From Staphylococcus auricularis (GTDB lineage Bacteria > Bacillota > Bacilli > Staphylococcales > Staphylococcaceae): 64,000 bases of DNA. Position numbers and translations under genes: made by a program. Numbering within the stretch: position 1 is the first letter of the stretch; each line of letters starts with the position of its first letter. Shown in pieces: positions 26,270 to 34,807 of the stretch. The stretch covers positions 62,001 through 126,000 of the forward strand of contig NZ_LLER01000001.1 of NCBI RefSeq assembly GCF_001500315.1. The letters are read 5' to 3'. Below the pieces are notes generated by a model. It was given only the letters and a program-made list of their open reading frames with translations. It searched no databases and was not told where the DNA came from.

Positions 26270-27310
26270 ATGGTAGATTTATTAATTGGTACTTTATTTT
26301 TATTTTTAGTGCTCGTTATGTTCACACTATTTACTTATAAGGCACCAAATGGAATGAGAGCAATGGGGGCTTTAGCAAATGCGGCGATAGCAACATTTTT
26401 AGTCGAAGCATTTAATAAGTACGTTGGTGGCCAGGTCTTTGGCATCAAGTTCTTAGAAGAATTGGGGGATGCAGCAGGTGGCCTTGATGGCGTCGCAGCA
26501 GCTGGACTCACTGCACTTGCGATTGGTGTATCACCTGTCTATGCGTTAGTCATCGCGGCAGCTTGTGGAGGTATGGATTTACTTCCAGGATTCTTCGCAG
26601 GTTACTTAATTGGTTATGTGATGAAATACACTGAAAAATATGTGCCAGATGGATTGGACTTAATTGGTTCAATCTTAATCTTGGCACCGATCGCACGTTT
26701 GATTGCGACACTGTTAACACCAGTGGTAAACAACACATTATTGAAAATTGGTGATATCATACAGAGTAGTACAGATACAAACCCGATTATCATGGGTATC
26801 ATTTTAGGCGGTATTATCACGGTTGTAGGTACAGCACCACTCAGCTCAATGGCCTTGACCGCTTTACTCGGCCTGACAGGTATTCCAATGGCAATTGGGG
26901 CAATGGCGGCATTTAGTTCAGCATTTATCAACAGTACATTATTCCACAGATTGAAACTCGGTGATCGTAAAGATACGATTGCTGTAAGTATAGAACCGTT
27001 ATCTCAAGCAGATATAGTCTCTGCGAACCCGATACCGGTTTACATTACGAACTTCTTTGGTGGTGCTGCAGCAGGACTCGTCATTGCGCTATCAGGTATG
27101 GTGAATGATGCAACAGGTACTGCAACACCGATTGCAGGATTCCTTGTCATGTTCGGTTTCAACAGCCCGTTAACCGTCGTGCTTTATGGCGTTGCTATGG
27201 CAGTCGTTGGGGGTATCGCTGGATTGATTGGCTCAATCGTGTTCAAGAAATATCCAGTCGTTACCAAACGAGACATGATTGAACGTGGCGTTGCCGATTC
27301 ATCAAGATAA
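26270..27310 (+). CDS. PfoR-like membrane protein (PTS EIIC-type)
   Basis: A 346-residue protein with about nine to ten hydrophobic helices rich in Gly and Ala. The N-terminus (FTYKAPNGMRAMGALANAA) matches the PfoR group, membrane proteins of the PTS_EIIC_2 family first named for toxin regulation in Clostridium perfringens; they look like sugar permease domains without attached IIA or IIB. The start is ATG 26270 behind AAGGGGG; the frame runs open 42 codons further upstream without a ribosome site. A cre-like palindrome about 165 nt upstream hints at carbon control. Role as transporter or regulator is unproven. Confidence 0.78.
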   Translation: MVDLLIGTLFLFLVLVMFTLFTYKAPNGMRAMGALANAAIATFLVEAFNKYVGGQVFGIKFLEELGDAAGGLDGVAAAGLTALAIGVSPVYALVIAAACGGMDLLPGFFAGYLIGYVMKYTEKYVPDGLDLIGSILILAPIARLIATLLTPVVNNTLLKIGDIIQSSTDTNPIIMGIILGGIITVVGTAPLSSMALTALLGLTGIPMAIGAMAAFSSAFINSTLFHRLKLGDRKDTIAVSIEPLSQADIVSANPIPVYITNFFGGAAAGLVIALSGMVNDATGTATPIAGFLVMFGFNSPLTVVLYGVAMAVVGGIAGLIGSIVFKKYPVVTKRDMIERGVADSSR

Positions 27311-27354
27311 ACATATGAAATATTTTCCAGGAAATAAAAAATTGAAATGAACGT

Positions 27355-27402
27355 GAATACCAATACTTATGATACGCTCATAGGTGTTGGTATTCTTTTT
27401 TG
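27355..27402 (+). terminator. Terminator after PfoR-like gene
   Basis: GAATACCAATAC (27355-27366) pairs with GTGTTGGTATTC (27384-27395), extended by TATGA/TCATA in the loop, and ends in a T run. Confidence 0.85.
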
Positions 27403-27499
27403 GTGGGGTAATGTTTCACTTTAGAAGTTCATTCAACAAAAATAGATGTCAATCTTATATAATGGAGAGAAAGTTCAAAATAGAGAAAAGAGGCATTTT

Positions 27500-28015
27500 A
27501 TGGCAAACGAAAACAACGATAAATTAAAATGGTCGAGTTTGATCATGGGTACACTGTTGTTAATTATTGCAGTCGTGATCTTTAGTTATCCCGTAAGAAA
27601 CTTTTATGTGTTAACGTGGCTCATCGGTTTGCTTATCTTAATCAATGGTGTGATTGGTATTACATTCCGAAAACGAGCGAAAGCTGCAGCTGGTGCTAAT
27701 TCTAATATGATTTTAGTGACAGGAATCATCGATATTATCTTCGGCTTGATCGTATTATTTAATGTGGGTGTAAGCTCAACGTTATTCATCTATCTCTTCG
27801 CCTTTTGGTTTATCTTGAGTTCGATATTAGGATTGATGACGATGACCAATGGTGGGGCGTTACGTGCGTTAACCATTGTGACGAATATTTTAGGTATCAT
27901 TCTTGGGGTACTTCTTCTATTCAATCCATTTATGGGAATGATTTTTGTATCCCTCATGATTGCTGTGACATTTGCGATTATTGGTATTATTTATGTGATT
28001 GATGGTATTTCATAA
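27500..28015 (+). CDS. HdeD/DUF308 family membrane protein
   Basis: A 171-residue protein with six short hydrophobic helices in three pairs, the layout of the HdeD/DUF308 family, linked to acid stress in enteric bacteria but uncharacterised in staphylococci. Repeated patterns such as GLLILINGVIGI and AFWFILSSILGL show the internal repeats. Start ATG 27500 is preferred over the upstream in-frame ATG 27446 because AGAGG sits 6 nt before it. It is a single gene with its own terminator. Confidence 0.82.
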   Translation: MANENNDKLKWSSLIMGTLLLIIAVVIFSYPVRNFYVLTWLIGLLILINGVIGITFRKRAKAAAGANSNMILVTGIIDIIFGLIVLFNVGVSSTLFIYLFAFWFILSSILGLMTMTNGGALRALTIVTNILGIILGVLLLFNPFMGMIFVSLMIAVTFAIIGIIYVIDGIS

Positions 28016-28091
28016 TAAAAATATAAAGCTTTGAAAAGAGTGCACATGCTTTAGGGTTAACGGAACCTAAGTGCTAAAAAGTTATTTTCAT

Positions 28092-28150
28092 AAGAGTGAG
28101 TCAGAGAAAAGGTTAAGTGAGTTAACGTTTCTGCCTCACTCTTTTTTTTA
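28092..28150 (+). terminator. Terminator after HdeD-like gene
   Basis: AAGAGTGAG (28092-28100) pairs with CTCACTCTT (28134-28142) in a long hairpin with inner pairing, ending in a run of eight Ts. Confidence 0.85.
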
Positions 28151-28242
28151 AGAATAACAGCACGATAGCGCTAGGGTGCTAGGTTTCTGGGTAAAATTAT
28201 TATAAGATAAAAGTAAAACATCAATTTAAAGGTGGTATCGAG

Positions 28243-29466
28243 ATGAAGGCGTATGATCAATCACAGAAACTCACACGAAATTGGGGTATCATCCTCGCGA
28301 TTGTACTCGTCGCGTCGACGTTAAGAGCCCCGCTAACTTCTGTCGGACCTGTGATCGATGAAATCAAAGAAGTGATGGATATTAATAATAGTGTAGCAGG
28401 TACGCTCACGACGATTCCGTTGTTAATATTTGCGGCAGTGTCTCCGTTTGTCTCACGGATTGCTGGACGTTTGACGATGTCACGTACCGTACTCATTGCG
28501 ATTCTACTACTCATCGTCGCATTATATGTGCGTGTAGCAGGTGGCTTTGCGCTCTTTATTTCAGGAACTGTCATACTGGGTATAGCGATAGCGATTGGTA
28601 ATGTCGTCTTACCTAGTAATGTGAAATGGCGCTTTCCAATGCAAGTCGGGCTCGCTACCGGTCTTTATACTGCAACAATGAACTTTACAGCAGGTTTAGG
28701 TGGCGGTTTAAGTTACCCGTTATCTGAGACTGGATTAGGTTTTAGATTATCGTTAGCTTGTTGGGGTATTTTCGCAATTGCTGCGCTTATATTGTGGATT
28801 CCTTTGGCAAGTAAAGGTGCAAAGCAAGAACGAGTAACGACTTCAGATCATACAGAGGGCACTTCACAGAATGCGCATGTACCCGTTACGAAATCTAAAC
28901 TGGCTTGGTTAATCGCATTGACCATGGGCTTCCAGTCTATGATTTTTTATACGGTCACAGCGTGGGTCCCTTCCATTCTCATGGACCGAGGTGTCTCTGC
29001 CTCAACTGCGGGTTATTTATTGATGATCAATCAATTTTGCCAAGTACCGATGACGTTCTTCTTCCCTGTCATTGCGGGTAAATTAAAAGATCAACGCATT
29101 TTAATTATCATTATTACTGTATTAAACCTACTCGGCTTTGGTTTATTCTTTACACATTCTATTGTGTTACTCGTCATTGGAATGATGATTGAAGGACTCG
29201 CTTTAGGTGCATGCTTCAGCTTGTGCATGACATTCTTTTCAATTCGTGCACGAACAAGTGAAGGCAGTATTGCACTCTCAGGATTTGGACAATCTATCGG
29301 TTATTTAATTGCTGCGGTTGGCCCATTGTTCATGGGTTATTTACATGATGCGACACAAAGTTGGACAGTCGGTATTATTACGCTCTTAGTCATGTCAGTT
29401 GGTGTATTCATTTTCGGGTATCCTTCTGCGAAAAACAACGTCATTGAAGATGATTTAGCGAAGTAA
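28243..29466 (+). CDS. MFS transporter, CynX/NimT family
   Basis: A 407-residue major-facilitator protein with 12 predicted helices and a central charged loop (about residues 195-222). The motif LRAPLTSVGPVIDEI in helix 1 is the mark of the CynX/NimT group, which moves small anions or nitroimidazole-like compounds. The inner loop between helices 2 and 3 keeps a reduced MFS A-motif (RIAGRLTM). The ribosome site AAGGTGG precedes ATG 28243. Substrate is unknown. Confidence 0.85.
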   Translation: MKAYDQSQKLTRNWGIILAIVLVASTLRAPLTSVGPVIDEIKEVMDINNSVAGTLTTIPLLIFAAVSPFVSRIAGRLTMSRTVLIAILLLIVALYVRVAGGFALFISGTVILGIAIAIGNVVLPSNVKWRFPMQVGLATGLYTATMNFTAGLGGGLSYPLSETGLGFRLSLACWGIFAIAALILWIPLASKGAKQERVTTSDHTEGTSQNAHVPVTKSKLAWLIALTMGFQSMIFYTVTAWVPSILMDRGVSASTAGYLLMINQFCQVPMTFFFPVIAGKLKDQRILIIIITVLNLLGFGLFFTHSIVLLVIGMMIEGLALGACFSLCMTFFSIRARTSEGSIALSGFGQSIGYLIAAVGPLFMGYLHDATQSWTVGIITLLVMSVGVFIFGYPSAKNNVIEDDLAK

Positions 29467-29618
29467 TGTGAGATAGTTTGGGCTAATTTTTAAAAATGTG
29501 AAGAGTGCATGCTGATGCCTGTTGAGCGCTGTTAAGTGGTGTAAAATGAGTCGCTAAAGTGTAAGATGACTTTTAAAATTTTACTAGGCGGGTATAGCAA
29601 TTGTAAGGAGATGTTGTT

Positions 29619-30341
29619 ATGAATAGAACTTTATTTTGTCATATGATGATGACACTCGATGGTAAAATTACTGGTAACCATAGTCAATTTAGTGAAACGA
29701 AAAAAGGCGGCGAGCTTTATTACGAATATGGATTTACAAATGAAGCACCGCATCCCGTTGACTCATGGATTTCTGGACGCTCTACAGCTCAGAAACACTT
29801 TACAGATGGTAATGAACCTGAATTAACAACAGATCACGAAGCGGTCCCAGATGGCGACTTTATTGTAGATACAGATTTCGATCATTATTACGTTGTATTA
29901 GACGGACATGGTAGAGTAGACTGGCCGAAAGATACAATCGAATACAATGAATTTAAAGCGAAAGTCGTAGTTGTTGTAACTGAAGAAACAAGTGACGATT
30001 ATAAAGCATTCTTACGCAATAAAAACATTCCATACGTGATTGCAGGTCAATCAGAAATTGGATTAAATGACGCACTAGACCGTTTACAACAAAACTTCCC
30101 AATGGAATCATTCATGGTCGGTGGCGGTGCAAAACTTAACTGGTCATTCATTAAAGCTGGTTTATGCGACGAATTAAGTCTTGTTGTTTCTCCAATCTTA
30201 GAAGGAGATCCTGAGGCAATTCCATTCGCATTACCAAACCGAGAAAATGACAGCACAGAACCGGTGCCGTTAGAATTAATTTCTAACGATACGATTGCAG
30301 ATAGTACAATTTATTTACGTTACAAAGTAAAAAATGACTAA
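29619..30341 (+). CDS. RibD C-terminal/dihydrofolate reductase-like protein
   Basis: A 240-residue reductase-fold protein. The N-terminal strand and loop (CHMMMTLDGKITG), SWISGRSTAQ and the later MVGGGAKLNWSFIKAGLCDELSLVVSPI match the RibD C-terminal domain that reduces pyrimidinone sugars with NADPH. It lacks the deaminase domain and no other rib genes are near, so it is more likely a stand-alone oxidoreductase than a riboflavin enzyme. AAGGAGATG precedes ATG 29619. Confidence 0.82.
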   Translation: MNRTLFCHMMMTLDGKITGNHSQFSETKKGGELYYEYGFTNEAPHPVDSWISGRSTAQKHFTDGNEPELTTDHEAVPDGDFIVDTDFDHYYVVLDGHGRVDWPKDTIEYNEFKAKVVVVVTEETSDDYKAFLRNKNIPYVIAGQSEIGLNDALDRLQQNFPMESFMVGGGAKLNWSFIKAGLCDELSLVVSPILEGDPEAIPFALPNRENDSTEPVPLELISNDTIADSTIYLRYKVKND

Positions 30342-30370
30342 TGTGAAACACATGAAAATATAAATATCAA

Positions 30371-30407
30371 AGTGGCCTCTATCCATATGAGATAGGGGTC
30401 GCTTTTT
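30371..30407 (+). terminator. Terminator after RibD-like gene
   Basis: AGTGGCCTCTATC (30371-30383) pairs with GATAGGGGTCGCT (30391-30403), including G-U pairs, and ends in TTTTT. Confidence 0.82.
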
Positions 30408-30483
30408 GTATGTGGTTGGCAGGATGACGAGATTACGGTAGCATTTGAAGTAATAACATGTGATTTTGACAGAAGGTGATGCA

Positions 30484-30960
30484 GTGGAGTTACAACAATT
30501 GATAGGTCCAACAGATAGTGTGATCTTACTTAGTCTTCAAGAACCTTATTTTAATAAAATTCTAAGTGGGGAGAAACATTATGAGTATCGGAAGCGGTTT
30601 AAAAAGCATTCGACTAAGGCGCTGATTTATATTTCTAAGACCCAGAAACAAGTGGTAGGCATGATTCAATTTGGTCAGCCTGTAATCGATCGTGTCGATG
30701 AAATTGCGGCTATAGCTGAACGAGATCAACCTGGTCATTATGATGCGATCAAGTCATATCTAGGAGAGGCTAAGCAAGGGTATGCGATTCCGGTTGAGGC
30801 TGTCTATTTGTTTGAACTTGTCACGTTGGCGGAGTTGAAACGGCAGGATCCCTCTTTTTCTGTGCCGCAATCGTATCGAGGGATTCAACCGTCTGATCCT
30901 ATATGGGAACTCGTTCGACATCTTGAAGTGAAACAACGAGTGATTAGTGATGATTGCTAG
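30484..30960 (+). CDS. ASCH-domain protein
   Basis: A 158-residue protein with an ASCH fold, a PUA-like RNA-binding module. The key segments are LSLQEPYFNKILSGEKHYEYRKR (split at the GEK turn), ALIYIS and VVGMIQFG, which match ASCH proteins that bind RNA or act as amidohydrolases on modified cytidines. The start is given as GTG 30484 because AAGGTG lies 5 nt before it; an in-frame GTG at 30460 has no such site. The 3' end runs into the convergent QueD-like gene's original C-terminus. Function is unproven. Confidence 0.72.
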   Translation: MELQQLIGPTDSVILLSLQEPYFNKILSGEKHYEYRKRFKKHSTKALIYISKTQKQVVGMIQFGQPVIDRVDEIAAIAERDQPGHYDAIKSYLGEAKQGYAIPVEAVYLFELVTLAELKRQDPSFSVPQSYRGIQPSDPIWELVRHLEVKQRVISDDC

Positions 30961-31015
30961 ATTCATGTTTGAGTGACGTGTTTAATTCAACGCCGTGCTC
31001 AGGTGTTTCATACAG

Positions 31016-31384
31016 TTAAAGTCGATAAACATGGTTACCCTCAGGAAGATGATGCTCGAAGGTATCCCATAACCACAATGCCAAATTTTCAGCAGTAGTA
31101 TTAAAGTTGGGTAACGTTTCGTTAAGTAATTGGTGGTGCAATAGAGGTTGAATATGTTGGCTGTAGATCGCGTCAATCTCGTTGAAATCCATACCCATCC
31201 CTGACGTATTGATAGGAGAAAGCACGTCAACATAGAGATAATATTCGTGATTATGTAGGTCTTTGTGTTGTGTTTGCGTAAAATAAATGCGATTGTCAGC
31301 AGTAAAGTTATATTGTTGCTTAAGTACGACGTGTCCTTGACGATATTGCATAGTTTCAGGTGGTTGAATCTCGTTGAAATCCAT
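31016..31384 (-). CDS. QueD/6-pyruvoyltetrahydropterin synthase-like protein, C-terminus cut by a stop
   Basis: A 122-residue T-fold protein. TGMGMDFNEI-like (SGMGMDFNEI), LNETLPNFNTTAENLA and the HxH of LHNHEYYLYV match the QueD/PTPS family. The zinc site usually has three histidines; here H44 and H46 are present but the first is Asn (FTADNR), and no catalytic Cys is visible, so classical activity is doubtful. After TAA at 31016-31018 the same frame continues for 23 codons (LYETPEHGVELNTSL onward) to TAA at 30944-30946; that segment resembles the normal QueD C-terminus with its ET pair. The visible stop is therefore probably a nonsense change. AAGGGGATG precedes ATG 31384. No queC, queE or folE is near. 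Confidence 0.7.
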   Translation of the reverse strand: MDFNEIQPPETMQYRQGHVVLKQQYNFTADNRIYFTQTQHKDLHNHEYYLYVDVLSPINTSGMGMDFNEIDAIYSQHIQPLLHHQLLNETLPNFNTTAENLALWLWDTFEHHLPEGNHVYRL

Positions 31385-31626
31385 CGTTTCATCCCCTTTA
31401 TTTTGATGTGGTTAATACTGTTCTTTCTTATTATAAAGTGATGACGGTTTGATGTATAATCATCAACATTTGAGTTTAAAGATTTTGTTAAGACGAATTT
31501 TTAAAAATAAAGCTGATAGAAAAATAAGTGATTTTAAAATACCTCTCAAGCTTATTTTCAAGGCATTTTAAATCGAAAATGGAGATTTAATTTTTTAAAA
31601 ATATAGCAACTTTCCAAAAATAGAAG

Positions 31627-31654
31627 ATGACAATTAATTACCTTCTAGTATAAA
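31627..31654 (+). promoter_or_regulatory. Candidate promoter of the MacAB-type efflux operon
   Basis: ATGACA (31627-31632), a 16-nt spacer and TATAAA (31649-31654), about 55 nt before the first start codon. The rest of the gap back to 31385 is AT-rich, with no gene visible. Confidence 0.45.
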
Positions 31655-31707
31655 TGCACAAAAATATGTTACTATCAATTTATAATAATGTTAAGGAAGG
31701 TAGCGAT

Positions 31708-32832
31708 ATGAAAAATAAACTCGTATGGATTATTGCAGCAGTAGTTGCAATCATTGCATTAATTGTCGTAGCAACAGTGTTAAAACAAGTGAATAATAGC
31801 GAAAGTGCAGAAGATAAAGACGGATACGAAACGTATGAAGTCGAAAAAGAAAGTCCTTTAAAACTAGAAGGTAAAGCTTCTCCAAGTTCAGTCAAAACAT
31901 ACAACTATAATAGCCAAATTGGTACATATATTAGCACACAAGTGAGTGACGGAGATTCCGTAAATCAAGGTGATCCGTTAATCAGCTATGATGTGAACGG
32001 CGGCAAACGCCAAGATCTCGCTATAGATGATGCTCAAAGTAGCGTGAATGACGATTATAACAACATAAATCAAAAACCATATGACAATCAACTTCAAAAG
32101 AAATTAGCGCAAGATGAAAGTGCACTTGCAGATGCACAAAAACAATTAGATCAATATGATCAACAAGTGAACGACAGTGTTTACGCATCATTTGATGGTA
32201 AAGTCGACATCCAAAATAGTAAAGAAGTATCAGAAGGCCAACCGATTTTACAACTTGTCGCAGATGAGCCTCAAATCAAAACGTCTGTCTCAGAATATGA
32301 CTTAGATAAAATCAAAGTCGGTGATGAAGTCGATGTGAAAATTTCAAACAACGGTAAGACAGGTAAAGGTGAAATCACGAAAATTTCACAACTACCAACA
32401 AGTTATGAAGATAAAATGAGTGAAAGTGCAGCAGGTGGCGGAGAAGCAGCTGCTGGTGGTGATGAAGGTGAAGACGGCGGCGGAAGCGTTCAAGCGTCTA
32501 ACCCCGTTGAATCAGACCCAAGTGGTGGCAGTGATTCTGAATCATCTAAATACAGCGTTGTCATCAGTGATATCAATATCCCAATTCGTGCCGGATATTC
32601 TACTGATGTGAAAATTCCACTTAACTCTATTAAAATTCCGAAATCAGTACTTACAAAAGACAATAAAGTCTTTGTCGTAAACGATGAAAACAAAGTTTCT
32701 AAACGCAACATCAAGATTAATAAAGTAAACGGTGAAATCTTTGTAGAAAATGGTTTGAAACAGGGTGACAAACTCATTAAAAATCCGAAAAAGTATATGA
32801 ATGATGGAGAAAAAGTTGAGGTGTCGTCATGA
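31708..32832 (+). CDS. Efflux membrane-fusion/adaptor protein (MacA/YknX-like)
   Basis: A 374-residue HlyD-type adaptor that links the ABC exporter to its extracellular side. One N-terminal helix (about residues 5-25) anchors it. A lipoyl-like half-motif (QIGTYISTQVSDGDSVNQGDPL), a short helical hairpin (about 105-155), its second half (ASFDGKVDIQ), and a beta-barrel domain with LDKIKVGDEVDVKI follow. A flexible Gly/Glu/Ser-rich insert (about residues 230-285) interrupts the barrel. Start ATG 31708 follows AAGGAAGG. It overlaps the ATPase gene by 4 nt (ATGA), so the three genes form one operon like yknXYZ of Bacillus, which protects against toxic peptides. Confidence 0.85.
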   Translation: MKNKLVWIIAAVVAIIALIVVATVLKQVNNSESAEDKDGYETYEVEKESPLKLEGKASPSSVKTYNYNSQIGTYISTQVSDGDSVNQGDPLISYDVNGGKRQDLAIDDAQSSVNDDYNNINQKPYDNQLQKKLAQDESALADAQKQLDQYDQQVNDSVYASFDGKVDIQNSKEVSEGQPILQLVADEPQIKTSVSEYDLDKIKVGDEVDVKISNNGKTGKGEITKISQLPTSYEDKMSESAAGGGEAAAGGDEGEDGGGSVQASNPVESDPSGGSDSESSKYSVVISDINIPIRAGYSTDVKIPLNSIKIPKSVLTKDNKVFVVNDENKVSKRNIKINKVNGEIFVENGLKQGDKLIKNPKKYMNDGEKVEVSS

Positions 32833-33509
32833 TAGAATTGAAAGATATCAATCGACATTTTAAAAATGGTGACGAAGAAAATCACATTTTAAAAGACATC
32901 AACATCCGGATTGAAGAAGGTGAGTTCGTTGCCATCATGGGCCCTTCAGGTTCGGGGAAAAGTACATTAATTAATATCTTAGGCTTTATCGACCGAGGCT
33001 ATGAAGGAGATTATCTTTTTAAAGATGAAAGCTATAAAGAAACCTCTGATAATGAACTTGCGAATATCCGAAATAAAACGGTAGGCTTTGTGTTTCAAAA
33101 CTTTAAACTGATTCAAAACAACACGATTTTAGAAAATGTCAGCATCCCACTCGTCTACAGTGGCTTAGGTTCACAAGCACGCAGAGATCGCGTGAAACAA
33201 ACGTTACACGACGTTGGTTTGTTCGATAAAGAAAACCTCGTACCTAATCAGCTGTCCGGGGGTCAACAACAGCGTGTAGCGATTGCTCGTGCCATTATCA
33301 ATCAGCCAAAATTTATTATCGCCGATGAGCCTACAGGTGCACTCGATTCAAAGACATCGAAAGACATTATGGAACTCTTCATTCAATTAAATCAAACGTA
33401 TAACACAACAATGATCATGGTTACACACGATCGCAAAGTCGCAGATCAAGCGGACCGCATCATTCACATTCTAGACGGTCGTGTACAACGGGAAGAGGTG
33501 GTAGAATGA
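32829..33509 (+). CDS. ABC transporter ATP-binding protein (MacB/YknY-like)
   Basis: A 226-residue ATPase of the LolD/MacB type. Walker A is GPSGSGKST, signature LSGGQQQRVAIARA, Walker B FIIADEPTGALD and the H-loop VTHD. Its start overlaps the adaptor stop (ATGA at 32829-32832) and its stop overlaps the next start (ATGA at 33506-33509), so translation is coupled. Together with adaptor and permease it forms a mechanotransmission-type exporter or peptide-stress machine; the substrate is unknown. Confidence 0.88.
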   Translation: MIELKDINRHFKNGDEENHILKDINIRIEEGEFVAIMGPSGSGKSTLINILGFIDRGYEGDYLFKDESYKETSDNELANIRNKTVGFVFQNFKLIQNNTILENVSIPLVYSGLGSQARRDRVKQTLHDVGLFDKENLVPNQLSGGQQQRVAIARAIINQPKFIIADEPTGALDSKTSKDIMELFIQLNQTYNTTMIMVTHDRKVADQADRIIHILDGRVQREEVVE

Positions 33510-34681
33510 AGAATTTACCTAACATTATTGCCATCTCGTTCAAATCAATTTTGAAAAATAAACGTCGTAACATCTTTACGATGATCGGGATTATCATAGG
33601 AATTGCCGCAGTTATTACGATCATGTCTTTAGGGAATGGTTTTAAAAAGACTGCGAATGACGAATTGACTGAATCCGGTGCAGGTAAAGACTCCGCAGTG
33701 ATTGATTTTATGACCAGTAACGGGGAAGCTCCGAAAGATAATCCATTTAGTCCACAAGATATCGATACGGTAAAACAAATCGAGGGTGTTAAAGACGCCA
33801 AAGTGAAAGTGGATGATGACATGGGTTATTCCGCGAAGCTGACAAATAGCCAGAAAAAAGGTGAGGTCAACATCCTCAAACGCAAATCACTAGAAACGCC
33901 TGAGGAAGGTAAAGGTTTCGATGCGGATGATAATGAATTACAAAATAAAGTCGTCACGATCGATGATAAACTCGCTGATGACGTCTTCAATAATGATCCG
34001 ATGGGTAAAACGCTTTATATCGAAGGCCAAGGCTTTGAAGTCGTCGGCATAGAAAACGATGCGATGAATGACTCAGCCGTACATATGCCGGCGAAGACGT
34101 TTGACCATTATATGGCAGACTTAAACCAAGAATTCCCATCACTGCAATTGACGCTTACGGAAGATGCAGATAAGAAAGAAACTGCGAACAAAGCTGCAGA
34201 CAAACTCAATAAGAGTGGTTCAGGTGTTGGAGACGGAGAATACAGTTACACAGATATTGAAGAAATGATGAAAGGGATTAACAAAGTCTTTGACGGTATC
34301 ACTTACTTTGTTGCGGCCGTAGCAGGTATTTCCTTATTCATCGCAGGTATCGGTGTGATGAATGTCATGTACATCTCTGTTGCCGAACGTACAGAAGAAA
34401 TTGCGATCCGACGCGCATTTGGTGCTAAAGCACGAGACATAGAAATTCAGTTCTTAGTTGAGAGTGTTGTGCTTTGTATTCTCGGAGGATTAATCGGCTT
34501 AATCCTAGGCATTTTGATATCTAAAGGTATTGATGCCGTGACACCAGAATACATTAAGAGTGCGGTCACGATAGGCTCTATACTCACAGCAGTAGGTGTA
34601 TCTACACTCATTGGTATCGTCTTTGGTTGGGTACCCGCACGCTCAGCTGCGAAAAAAGAACTCATTGATATCATTAAATAG
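33506..34681 (+). CDS. MacB/YknZ-like FtsX-type permease
   Basis: A 391-residue permease with one N-terminal helix (RNIFTMIGIIIGIAAVITI), a large extracytoplasmic domain (about residues 45-265) and three C-terminal helices ending in the FtsX core: FIAGIGVMNVMYISVAERTEEIAIRRA split across the loop, and GIVFGWVPARSAAKKELIDIIK at the end (motif described, not full). This is the standard MacB layout. It is the third gene of the operon, closed by the hairpin at 34727. No two-component system is adjacent. Confidence 0.87.
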   Translation: MKNLPNIIAISFKSILKNKRRNIFTMIGIIIGIAAVITIMSLGNGFKKTANDELTESGAGKDSAVIDFMTSNGEAPKDNPFSPQDIDTVKQIEGVKDAKVKVDDDMGYSAKLTNSQKKGEVNILKRKSLETPEEGKGFDADDNELQNKVVTIDDKLADDVFNNDPMGKTLYIEGQGFEVVGIENDAMNDSAVHMPAKTFDHYMADLNQEFPSLQLTLTEDADKKETANKAADKLNKSGSGVGDGEYSYTDIEEMMKGINKVFDGITYFVAAVAGISLFIAGIGVMNVMYISVAERTEEIAIRRAFGAKARDIEIQFLVESVVLCILGGLIGLILGILISKGIDAVTPEYIKSAVTIGSILTAVGVSTLIGIVFGWVPARSAAKKELIDIIK

Positions 34682-34726
34682 ATATAGTGTCATCCAGCTT
34701 CAGTTATCACGATATTAAGATAGAAC

Positions 34727-34783
34727 AATCCCTCTAAATCAGACTTATTAGGACATAAGTTAGGTTTAGAGGGATTCTTTTTG
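34727..34783. terminator. Terminator between convergent ABC operons
   Basis: AATCCCTCTAAA (34727-34738) pairs with TTTAGAGGGATT (34765-34776), followed by CTTTTTG. Confidence 0.82.
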
Positions 34784-34807
34784 TCTTCCTCATTTAATTG
34801 TTCAATA

